Under the pieces are notes generated by a model, which was given only the letters and a program-made list of their open reading frames with translations, searched no databases and was not told where the DNA came from. Below, one piece after another: positions 1 to 5,983 of a DNA stretch of 15,347 bases; position 1 is the stretch's first letter; the number at the start of each line of letters is the position of its first letter. Source of the DNA: Halovulum sp039190275 (GTDB lineage: Bacteria > Pseudomonadota > Alphaproteobacteria > Rhodobacterales > Rhodobacteraceae); NCBI GenBank assembly GCA_039190275.1, contig JBCCYF010000109.1, positions 1 to 15,347 on the forward strand, read 5' to 3'. The position numbers and the translations under genes were made by a program.

Positions 1-79
1 CGGTCGAGCTGGTGACGCGCTGCACCAGCGGAAGCGGGCGGCTTGCATGCGCGGCGATATGTTCAGTCGTAACGGCCAT
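1..79 (-). CDS. Unidentified protein, N-terminal fragment (cut by window edge)
   Basis: An open frame starts with ATG at 79-77 and runs off the left edge after about 26 codons (it begins MAVTTEHIAAHASRPLPLVQ). The ATG overlaps the TGA stop of the upstream ABC ATPase gene by one base (TGATG), which is typical of translationally coupled genes in one operon. The fragment has no recognisable motif, signal peptide or membrane segment, so its product cannot be named. From its position it is presumably part of the same transport or catabolic operon as the ATPase. Confidence 0.6.
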   Translation of the reverse strand, partial: MAVTTEHIAAHASRPLPLVQRVTSST

Positions 80-822
80 CAGTGTTGCAGGATCTTTTGC
101 AGAAAGTCGCGGCACCGCGCGGTGCGCGGGCTTGTAAAGAAGGTCTCGGGCTTGGCAACTTCGACGATCTCTCCCGCATCCATGAAGACCATCCGGTCGG
201 CCACCTTGCGTGCAAATCCCATCTCGTGGGTCACGCACACCATGGTCATCCCCTCTTCGGCGAGCTCAACCATGACATCGAGTACTTCGTTGATCATCTC
301 GGGATCAAGCGCTGAGGTGGGTTCATCAAACAGGATGATCTTGCTCTCCATACACAGGCTACGCGCGATCGCAACGCGTTGCTGCTGCCCGCCGGAAAGC
401 TGCCGGGGGTACTTGTCGGCCTGTTCAGGAATATGGACGCGGTCAAGATATTTGCGCGCGATGCTCTCGGCCTCGGCGCGCGATGCCCTGCGCACCTTCA
501 GCGGTCCAATCATCAGGTTTTCAAGCACGGTCAGATGCGGGAACAGGTTGAACTGCTGAAACACCATGCCCACGTCCTGACGCAATCGATGAATGTCTTT
601 GGACCCTTCAAAGATTTCGGCGCCGCGCACTTCAAGCGTGCCGCCCTGGTGGTGTTCAAGCGCATTGAAGCAGCGGATCAGGGTCGATTTGCCCGAGCCG
701 GAGGGGCCGCAAATCACCACACGCTCGCCTTCCGCCACGTCTATCGAGATGTTCTTGAGCGCATGAAAATCGCCGTAGAACTTGTCAATGTTCTTTGCAC
801 TGATGACCGTTTGGCCAGCCAA
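79..822 (-). CDS. Polar amino acid ABC transporter, ATP-binding protein
   Basis: This is the cytoplasmic ATPase of a polar-amino-acid-type (GlnQ/HisP-like) ABC importer, about 247 residues and normal for the family. Walker A (GPSGSGKST) is at 39-47, the Q-loop (VFQQFNLFPH) near 88-97, the signature LSGGQ at 142-146, Walker B (IILFDEP) at 162-168, and the H-loop His in THE near 199. I chose the TTG start at 822 because AAAGGA lies six bases upstream and residues then begin just before the conserved first strand. An in-frame GTG at 837 is the alternative, and the frame stays open to 1083 without any family similarity. No permease or binding protein for it lies in the window; they may lie to the left. 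It is closely similar to the ATPase at 5118-5858, so it could also serve other permeases. Confidence 0.93.
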   Translation of the reverse strand: MAGQTVISAKNIDKFYGDFHALKNISIDVAEGERVVICGPSGSGKSTLIRCFNALEHHQGGTLEVRGAEIFEGSKDIHRLRQDVGMVFQQFNLFPHLTVLENLMIGPLKVRRASRAEAESIARKYLDRVHIPEQADKYPRQLSGGQQQRVAIARSLCMESKIILFDEPTSALDPEMINEVLDVMVELAEEGMTMVCVTHEMGFARKVADRMVFMDAGEIVEVAKPETFFTSPRTARCRDFLQKILQH

Positions 823-828
823 ACCCGA

Positions 829-834
829 TCCTTT
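829..834 (-). promoter_or_regulatory. Ribosome binding site deciding a TTG start
   Basis: On the minus strand AAAGGA is followed by six bases and then TTG (822-820). The only other nearby in-frame start, GTG at 837-835, has its AAGG directly adjacent, which is too close. This favours the TTG start for the ATPase gene. Confidence 0.55.
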
Positions 835-946
835 CACCCTTTTTAGAACCCGGGGTGACCGTAAGCACCGCCCCTTATAAAACAAAACAAAATCGTTGAC
901 GTACCGGCGCGCGCGCCCCGGACTGCGGTTCAGAAACACATCGTGC

Positions 947-961
947 GCACAAGTATTGTGC
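947..961. promoter_or_regulatory. Inverted repeat, candidate operator of the desaturase-like operon
   Basis: GCACAA-GTA-TTGTGC is a perfect 6+3+6 inverted repeat, 76 bases before the chosen ATG of the desaturase-like gene. Its size and symmetry suit a dimeric repressor or activator. The binding protein is unknown, and no regulator gene is adjacent in the window. Confidence 0.4.
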
Positions 962-1036
962 ACTTTTGCGGATCCGCGTTGCGCGTTACGCGAAACTTTG
1001 GCGTTAGAACCGAATGTGTGCGACAAAGCCTGTGCC

Positions 1037-1981
1037 ATGGCCGAGATTGTCACCCCCCTCACCCAAGCGCTCAAAGAAGGCAAACTCTCGCGTCAGGAGT
1101 TGCGTGATTTTATGACCCGGTCCGACGGGCCCGCGCTGCGGCGTCTTTTGCTGTGGGTTTGCGTGTTCCTTGCGACAGGGAGTTTAATCTCGCTCGCATG
1201 GGATAGTTGGTTGATTTGGCCCGCAATGTTCCTGCACGGGATCGTGGTGGTTCACCATTTTGCGCTCCAGCACGAATGTGTGCACAGCACGGTTTTCCGC
1301 ACCCGCTGGATCAACAAGGTCGTCGGTACGGTCTGCGGGCTGATCATCATCCTGCCCTTCAAGCACTTCCGGTATGAACACTGCGACCATCACACCTATA
1401 CGCAGATCAGTGGCGAGGATCCCGAACTGGTACCGATGCCGACAAGTTTTGCCGGCTACCTGTGGTACATCTCAGCGGTCCCGTACTGGCGCACGAAGTT
1501 CACCGAACTGGCGCGGCATGTCATGGGGCGCCTTTCACCGGAAGAGACACGGTTCATTCCAAAGTCCGAGCACGGCGCGATTTTTGCCGAAGCCCGCGCC
1601 ATGGCCGCTGCCTATGCCATCCTGTTTGCGGTGATGGCCGCGACGGGCTGGTGGGCACCGGTCTGGTACTGGCTGGTCCCCCTGTTTCTGGGCGAGCCTG
1701 TGATGCGCTTTATTCGCATGACCGAGCATGTTGGCCGTCCGACCGTTGCGCAGATGCACGAAAACACGCGAACCAATCTTGTGTCCCTGCCCTGGCGCTT
1801 TCTTGGGTGGAACATGAACTATCACGCCGAACACCATTACGCGGCCTCGGTACCGTTCCACGCGCTGCCCCGGCTGCATGAAAGACTCAAAGACCATATC
1901 TATGTCGAGCCTGCGGGCTATGTCGGCGCGCATCGCGATATCCTCCGCCAACTCTTCGCCGCGGAGGAAGTGCGTGGCTGA
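1037..1981 (+). CDS. Membrane fatty acid desaturase / hydroxylase-like diiron protein
   Basis: A 314-residue integral membrane protein with the histidine boxes of the fatty acid desaturase superfamily (PF00487 type): HECVH at 79-83, HCDHH at 115-119 and HAEHH at 263-267, plus a further His in TEHVGRP near 231. These would bind a non-haem diiron centre that activates O2 for desaturation or hydroxylation. Hydrophobic segments lie around 37-76, 94-108, 190-206 and 208-222. The open frame extends back to 896, but the family-like part begins near the ATG at 1037, which I chose although its ribosome site is weak; GTG at 1016 is an alternative. The next gene, a Rieske ferredoxin, overlaps its end by 8 bases and is the obvious electron donor. 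The substrate is unknown and could be a lipid or a small molecule. Confidence 0.85.
   Translation: MAEIVTPLTQALKEGKLSRQELRDFMTRSDGPALRRLLLWVCVFLATGSLISLAWDSWLIWPAMFLHGIVVVHHFALQHECVHSTVFRTRWINKVVGTVCGLIIILPFKHFRYEHCDHHTYTQISGEDPELVPMPTSFAGYLWYISAVPYWRTKFTELARHVMGRLSPEETRFIPKSEHGAIFAEARAMAAAYAILFAVMAATGWWAPVWYWLVPLFLGEPVMRFIRMTEHVGRPTVAQMHENTRTNLVSLPWRFLGWNMNYHAEHHYAASVPFHALPRLHERLKDHIYVEPAGYVGAHRDILRQLFAAEEVRG
1963..1970 (+). promoter_or_regulatory. Strong ribosome binding site for the Rieske gene
   Basis: GGAGGAAG lies within the last codons of the desaturase-like gene and puts its GGAGG core six bases before GTG at 1974. It fixes the GTG as the start, even though the open frame continues upstream to 1878. 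Confidence 0.7.
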
Positions 1982-2288
1982 CAAGGTCTGGCGGGATCTT
2001 ATCGCCGTCACGTCCTTGCAAAAGAACTGGGTTACGCGCGTTGATTTTGGTCAGCGGCCGCTTGCCGTTTTTGACACCCCCAGTGGGATCTACGTTTCGT
2101 CCGCCTTGTGCAACCACGGTGGCGCCGATCTGTGTAACGGCTACTTCGACGGCCATGTCATCGAATGCCCGCTGCACCAGGGCGCTTTTGACGTGCGCGA
2201 CGGGCGGCCGGTCGACACGCCAGCGACGCGACCGATGAGAACCTTTCCCGCCCGGGTGAAAGATGGAATGGTTCAGGTCGAGATCTGA
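1974..2288 (+). CDS. Rieske [2Fe-2S] ferredoxin
   Basis: A 104-residue soluble protein that is essentially one Rieske domain. The cluster ligands are visible as C46-N-H48 and C65-P-L-H68, 16 residues apart, matching the CxH...CxxH pattern of Rieske ferredoxins. There is no signal peptide or membrane anchor, so it should act in the cytoplasm as a one-electron carrier. The GTG start at 1974 has a strong GGAGGAAG ribosome site and overlaps the end of the desaturase-like gene, implying coupled translation and a dedicated partnership. No ferredoxin reductase gene is adjacent, so a reductase encoded elsewhere is presumably used. An extra Cys (C54) lies between the ligand pairs. Confidence 0.9.
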   Translation: MADKVWRDLIAVTSLQKNWVTRVDFGQRPLAVFDTPSGIYVSSALCNHGGADLCNGYFDGHVIECPLHQGAFDVRDGRPVDTPATRPMRTFPARVKDGMVQVEI

Positions 2289-2312
2289 CATGCACAAGGA
2301 TAGAACGACCAA

Positions 2313-2888
2313 ATGACTGCTTGGATAAAGATGATCTCCGACGAAGAGGCAAGCCAGGAACTCAAAGCAGTGCTGGACCTTGCCCGGACGCCCCATGGCA
2401 CGGTGGACAATGTGATGCGCGTGCACTCGCTGCGCCCCAATACGATGGTGGGTCATGTCACGCTGTACAGGGCGTGCCTCCATGACGATACCAACACGAT
2501 ACCGATGTGGTTTCAGGAAGTGATCAGCGCCTATGTGTCCACACTTAACAACTGTGCCTATTCCTACGCAAATCATTGGAAAAACGCTGCACATCTGATC
2601 GGCGATGCCGGACGCGCAGCCGACATAGAAGCCGCGTTGCAGTCACGCGAACCGGAAGCGGCCTTCGATGGTGCGAAGCTTGCGCATTTGCGGTACGCCG
2701 AGAAATTGACGCTGAAGCCCGGTGAGATGGAAGAGTCGGACGTGGCCGCGCTCAGGGCGGCGGGTGTGCCGGATGGCGAGATCCTGGAAGCCAACCAGAT
2801 CATCGGATACTTCAACTATGTTAACCGGCTGCTGAACGGACTTGGCGTGACCACCGCGGGTGACGTGGTGGGCTTTTACAAAGACTAG
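2313..2888 (+). CDS. AhpD-fold / carboxymuconolactone decarboxylase-like protein with CxxS motif
   Basis: A 191-residue protein resembling the peroxidase-related, AhpD-like branch of the carboxymuconolactone decarboxylase family. The core motif region is at 69-88: E69, then N-N-C81-A-Y-S84-Y-A-N-H88. In redox-active members this reads CxxC with a following His; here the second Cys, usually the peroxidatic one, is Ser (TCC at 2562-2564). So normal alkylhydroperoxidase chemistry is unlikely unless C81 acts alone. The start ATG has AAGGA upstream, and the gene begins 24 bases after the Rieske stop, so it is probably in the same operon. A detoxifying or substrate-handling role beside the oxygenase is inference. 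Confidence 0.8.
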   Translation: MTAWIKMISDEEASQELKAVLDLARTPHGTVDNVMRVHSLRPNTMVGHVTLYRACLHDDTNTIPMWFQEVISAYVSTLNNCAYSYANHWKNAAHLIGDAGRAADIEAALQSREPEAAFDGAKLAHLRYAEKLTLKPGEMEESDVAALRAAGVPDGEILEANQIIGYFNYVNRLLNGLGVTTAGDVVGFYKD

Positions 2889-2894
2889 CCGGGT

Positions 2895-4307
2895 ATGGGC
2901 CGCAAGCCAGTTCCGAACGGAGAGCCTGCCACACACGATCTGGTCAATCGCCCCATCGGGCAGGCGCTGCGACAGCTCGCCGTGCCGGCCGCGCTTGGCA
3001 TGCTGTTCACCACGATGTTTAACATCGTGGACATCTTTTTTGCGGGTCTTTTGGGCACTGATGCGCAGGCAGGGATCGCGCTCGGCTACCAGGGTTTTGC
3101 CGTTTTGATGGCCTTTGGGTTCGGTCTGTCTGCGGCGATGGGCGCGCTGGTCGGGCAGGCGATTGGCGCCGGTGATCGAGGTCGGGCCAGGACGCTGGCC
3201 GGGCAGGGGCTGTCCCTTGCGACCGTGACGGGCGTTGCCCTGATGCTTTTGGGCTGGCTGGGCGGACCACTGGTGATCGCGCTTATCTCGGAGCCGGGCG
3301 GCTATCGCGACGCGGCGCTGACTTACCTCAACATCATCCTGTTATCTCTGCCCTGCTTTATCATCGCCCATGGCTGCAACGGGATCCTGCAGGCCCAGGG
3401 GGATGGAAAGTCCTTGCAACGGGCCCTGCTGTTGGCGGCACTGGGCAATGTTGGGCTGAACCCTTTGTGCATCTTCGGCATTCCGGGTGTCTGGACGGGT
3501 ATGGGCTTTGCCGGGATCGCCGTCGCGACGGTTTTGGCCTGGCTTGGTGTTGCTGCCTTCATGCTGTGGCGCGTGCGCGGGGCTGCGGTGAGCCGCGGAA
3601 TGCTGTGGACAGATGTGCGCCCCGGCATGCGGGCGTTCCAAACCATCGCGTCCCAGGCGCTGCCGGCAACCTTTGCTTTCGTGATCCTCTTCATGTCGGC
3701 GCTGATCGTGACGTTCGCACTTAAAACCTTTGGCGGGCATGCCGTTGCGGGCTATGGGATTGCCATCCGCATCGAGCAGATCCTGTTCCTGCCGCTGCAA
3801 GGTGTGACGCTTGCGCTGTTGCCCGTTGCTGCACAGGCCTATGGCGCCGGGGCGCTTGAACGGATGTGGGACGCGTTGGGCTATTGCCTGCGGCTGGGCG
3901 TGTCGATGGCCGTGGCCGCAGCCCTGGTCATCTGGACGTTGGGGGGCACTGTGATGCAGCTTTTCACCACCGATCCGGACGTGATCCGTGTGGGTCTGGC
4001 ATATCTGTACATCGATGCGCTGGGCCTGCCATTTTATACGATGCTCTTTGCGTTCAATTCCATGTTTCAGGCGCTGCAGCGCGCGCGGCTGCCACTGTGG
4101 ATCGGTCTATACCGCCGCGGCGCTGGGCTGGCCCTGTTCATCTGGCTGTTCATTGGCCCGTTAGGATTTGACGAACTTGGCATCTGGTATGCCCATGTCG
4201 CCGCCGTTGTCAGCGGGTGGCTCCTGGCCACGCTCCTGCTTTGGAGGGTCTCCCGTAGTGTCGGGCTGGTGAGCAGTCCTTTGCGCGCGGCCGATGGCCC
4301 GGTCTGA
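2895..4307 (+). CDS. MATE-family efflux transporter
   Basis: A 470-residue polytopic inner-membrane protein with about twelve hydrophobic segments arranged as two similar halves. The N-terminus has the MATE/NorM-type opening (P-I-G-Q-A-L-R-Q-L-A-V-P-A), followed by T-T-M-F-N-I-V-D-I-F-F-A-G-L-L-G and A-L-V-G-Q-A-I-G-A-G-D. Members extrude drugs or metabolites in exchange for H+ or Na+. It starts 6 bases after the AhpD-like stop and is the last gene of the plus-strand cassette, so it plausibly exports a product or protects against a toxic intermediate. The ribosome site is weak, consistent with coupling to the upstream gene. Its substrate cannot be read from sequence. Confidence 0.92.
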   Translation: MGRKPVPNGEPATHDLVNRPIGQALRQLAVPAALGMLFTTMFNIVDIFFAGLLGTDAQAGIALGYQGFAVLMAFGFGLSAAMGALVGQAIGAGDRGRARTLAGQGLSLATVTGVALMLLGWLGGPLVIALISEPGGYRDAALTYLNIILLSLPCFIIAHGCNGILQAQGDGKSLQRALLLAALGNVGLNPLCIFGIPGVWTGMGFAGIAVATVLAWLGVAAFMLWRVRGAAVSRGMLWTDVRPGMRAFQTIASQALPATFAFVILFMSALIVTFALKTFGGHAVAGYGIAIRIEQILFLPLQGVTLALLPVAAQAYGAGALERMWDALGYCLRLGVSMAVAAALVIWTLGGTVMQLFTTDPDVIRVGLAYLYIDALGLPFYTMLFAFNSMFQALQRARLPLWIGLYRRGAGLALFIWLFIGPLGFDELGIWYAHVAAVVSGWLLATLLLWRVSRSVGLVSSPLRAADGPV

Positions 4308-4312
4308 CCGGG
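4298..4312. terminator. Palindrome at the convergent MATE/permease junction, possible weak terminator
   Basis: CCCGGTC-T-GACCGGG is a perfect 7+1+7 inverted repeat spanning the MATE stop codon. It can fold as a 5-bp GC stem (CCCGG/CCGGG) with a 5-base loop. It sits just before the 38-base gap between two convergent genes, where a bidirectional terminator would be expected. There is no T-tract on either side, so intrinsic termination is uncertain. Confidence 0.35.
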
Positions 4313-4345
4313 ACATGCGACAACAGGGATAGGATACACACCATG

Positions 4346-5107
4346 CTATACCCGTTCGTCCGACCCCATCTTGCGCTCCAGCCAGCGAACGCCGGCACTG
4401 ATGATCAGAACCAGGACAAGATACTCAACGATCAGCAGTGTATAGATTTCCAACGGCCGATACTCGGTGACCACAAGCTCATTGGCCCGCCGGGTGAGTT
4501 CCTGCATGCCGATGACCGACGCAAAGGCGCTCATCTTCACAATGTAGATGAATTGGTTCGCCAATGGGGGGAGGATCCGCCGCACCGCCTGAGGCAGCAC
4601 GACATACCGCATCGTTTGCACATAGTTCAGGCCGATGGTCTGCGCTGCTTCGGTTTGTCCTCGGGCAATGGACTGGATGCCAGAGCGATAGATCTCGGCC
4701 GTAAACGCGCTGTCGGATAGGGCCAGGGTTATGACCGCGCCCCAGAAGGGATCAATCGGAATGTTCAGCCCCATGGAACGGAACACGATCGGCAACCCGT
4801 AGAAGACCCAAAACAGCATGGGCAACAGCGGGATCGAACGGATGAACTCCACATAGATGCGATTGACCAACCGCAGCCATCGCCGTTGGGACTGGCCGGG
4901 CAGGGCCACGATCAGCCCCAGCACGATAGAAATCGCAGCGGCAATCACCGAGATGAGTATGGTCGAGCCCATGCCCGAGATCAGAAACTTGATATTGGTC
5001 CACCCGGAGGGGGTCGTCGGGTCGATCACGTACCAACCCCAGGCGCCGGACCCTCCGCAGCCCGACAGCAGCAGCAGGAGTGCCAGGGGCAGGGCGACAC
5101 GTCTCAA
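4346..5107 (-). CDS. Polar amino acid ABC transporter, permease protein
   Basis: A 253-residue inner-membrane permease of the HisM/GlnP type. The family region Y-V-E-F-I-R-S-I-P-L-L is at 85-95, and the EAA loop that contacts the ATPase (R-G-Q-T-E-A-A-Q-T-I-G-L ... LP) is at 149-172. Hydrophobic segments lie near 45-70, 93-110, 122-135, 185-200 and 222-240. I chose TTG at 5107, with AGGA eight bases upstream; the open frame runs further back into the ATPase gene without family similarity. Oddly, the N-terminus reads as a lipoprotein-type signal ending in LSGC (Cys17). The gene follows the ATPase by 10 bases. Only one permease is present, so the channel is probably a homodimer. Confidence 0.9.
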   Translation of the reverse strand: MRRVALPLALLLLLSGCGGSGAWGWYVIDPTTPSGWTNIKFLISGMGSTILISVIAAAISIVLGLIVALPGQSQRRWLRLVNRIYVEFIRSIPLLPMLFWVFYGLPIVFRSMGLNIPIDPFWGAVITLALSDSAFTAEIYRSGIQSIARGQTEAAQTIGLNYVQTMRYVVLPQAVRRILPPLANQFIYIVKMSAFASVIGMQELTRRANELVVTEYRPLEIYTLLIVEYLVLVLIISAGVRWLERKMGSDERV

Positions 5108-5115
5108 AACCGGCG

Positions 5116-5119
5116 TCCT
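5116..5119 (-). promoter_or_regulatory. Ribosome binding site overlapping the ATPase stop codon
   Basis: On the minus strand AGGA overlaps the TAG stop of the ATPase gene and lies eight bases before the TTG at 5107. It supports a TTG start for the permease and coupled translation of the two transporter subunits. Confidence 0.5.
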
Positions 5120-5858
5120 AATGCTGGAGGATCTGGCTGAGGAACTTCTGGCATCGCGCGGTTTCCGGATGGGCGAAAAATGCGTCCGGTGAACCCCTTT
5201 CCACGATCTCCCCCTGGTCCATAAACACCATCTGATCGGCCACCTTGCGGGCAAACCCCATCTCGTGGGTGACGACAATCATGGTCATCCCCTCCTCGGC
5301 CAGTTCAACCATAACGTCGAGCACCTCGGCAATCATTTCGGGGTCAAGCGCCGATGTCGGCTCATCAAACAACAGCACCTTCGGTTCCATGCAAAGCGAT
5401 CGGGCGATGGCCACGCGCTGCTGCTGACCACCTGACAGCTGCTTTGGTGACTTGTCCGCCTGATCGGGAATGCGTACCCGTGTCAGATAGTGGCGGGCCC
5501 GTTCCTCGGCCGCGTCGCGGCTCAGACCGCGGGCTTTCATTGGGCCCAGCGTCAGATTGTCGAGCACGGAGAGGTGAGGGAAAAGATTGAACTGCTGGAA
5601 CACCATGCCAACCTCGCCCTGGATCGAGGCCACGGACTTCGGGTCATTGGTCAGCTCTTCGCCGTAAAGGCGGATTGTACCGCTCTGATGCGCCTCAAGT
5701 TTGTTGATGCAACGCACGACGGTTGATTTTCCTGATCCCGATGGGCCGCAGATCACCACCTTTTCGCCGCTGCCGACCGAGAAAGAGATGTCCTTCAATG
5801 CGTGGAAGTCACCGAACCATTTGTTCACAGCGATCAGGTCGATTGCTGTTGTAGGCAT
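5118..5858 (-). CDS. Polar amino acid ABC transporter, ATP-binding protein (second paralogue)
   Basis: A 246-residue ABC ATPase with Walker A (GPSGSGKST) at 38-46, Q-loop VFQQFNLFPH near 87-96, signature LSGGQ at 141-145, Walker B (VLLFDEP) at 161-167 and the H-loop His at 198. ATG at 5858 is preceded by GAGGGAA, and residues then start just before the conserved first strand; a longer frame to 5900 lacks support. It energises the permease that follows and presumably works with the binding protein encoded divergently at 5984. Much of it matches the ATPase at 79-822, including the long C-terminal part from LSGGQ to the shared ILQH ending, so the two are paralogues in the same orientation 4.3 kb apart. 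Confidence 0.95.
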   Translation of the reverse strand: MPTTAIDLIAVNKWFGDFHALKDISFSVGSGEKVVICGPSGSGKSTVVRCINKLEAHQSGTIRLYGEELTNDPKSVASIQGEVGMVFQQFNLFPHLSVLDNLTLGPMKARGLSRDAAEERARHYLTRVRIPDQADKSPKQLSGGQQQRVAIARSLCMEPKVLLFDEPTSALDPEMIAEVLDVMVELAEEGMTMIVVTHEMGFARKVADQMVFMDQGEIVERGSPDAFFAHPETARCQKFLSQILQH

Positions 5859-5895
5859 CACTTCCCTCAAATTGGCAGCGCAAAGGCGCACTGGG

Positions 5896-5912
5896 ATCAA
5901 AGCTTATTTGAT
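5896..5912. promoter_or_regulatory. 17-bp inverted repeat, candidate operator
   Basis: ATCAAA-GCTTA-TTTGAT is a perfect 6+5+6 repeat lying 38 bases upstream of the ATPase ATG and 71 bases upstream of the chosen binding protein start. It is well placed to co-regulate both directions of the transporter. The regulator is unknown. Confidence 0.45.
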
Positions 5913-5932
5913 TTATGCCAAGCATCAAGCAA

Positions 5933-5945
5933 GGATGCGGCATCC
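5933..5945. promoter_or_regulatory. 13-bp inverted repeat, candidate operator
   Basis: GGATGC-G-GCATCC is a perfect 6+1+6 repeat between the first palindrome and the binding protein gene. The one-base centre makes a hairpin unlikely and a protein-binding site more likely. Confidence 0.4.
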
Positions 5946-5983
5946 CACCAACAATCGGGACCACACAACAGGGAATGAACCGT

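Larger units (their letters stand above)
823..1036. promoter_or_regulatory. Divergent intergenic region between ABC ATPase and desaturase-like operon
   Basis: About 214 bp separate the divergent genes and should hold both promoters. An A-rich stretch at 876-894 contains a plausible minus-strand -10 (TTATAA). Two palindromes stand out: an alternating GC palindrome at 906-917 (GGCGCGCGCGCC) and a perfect inverted repeat at 947-961. No convincing -35/-10 pair for the plus strand was found, and no RNA gene was recognised. Confidence 0.5.
5859..5983. promoter_or_regulatory. Divergent promoter region between transporter ATPase and binding protein
   Basis: About 125 bp separate the two halves of the same importer and hold two perfect inverted repeats: ATCAAA-GCTTA-TTTGAT at 5896-5912 and GGATGC-G-GCATCC at 5933-5945. 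On the minus strand TTGATG (revcomp of 5923-5928) followed by an A/T-rich stretch is a weak promoter candidate for the ATPase-permease genes. No confident plus-strand -35/-10 pair was identified. Confidence 0.5.

Noticed and set aside
906..917. GGCGCGCGCGCC palindrome
   Set aside because: It is alternating GC in a GC-rich genome and self-complementary by composition, so it is not convincing evidence of an operator by itself.
823..1083. N-terminal extension of the first ABC ATPase to an ORF start at 1083
   Set aside because: The added 87 residues have no family similarity, cross the divergent promoter region and overlap the desaturase-like gene. The TTG at 822 has a good ribosome site.
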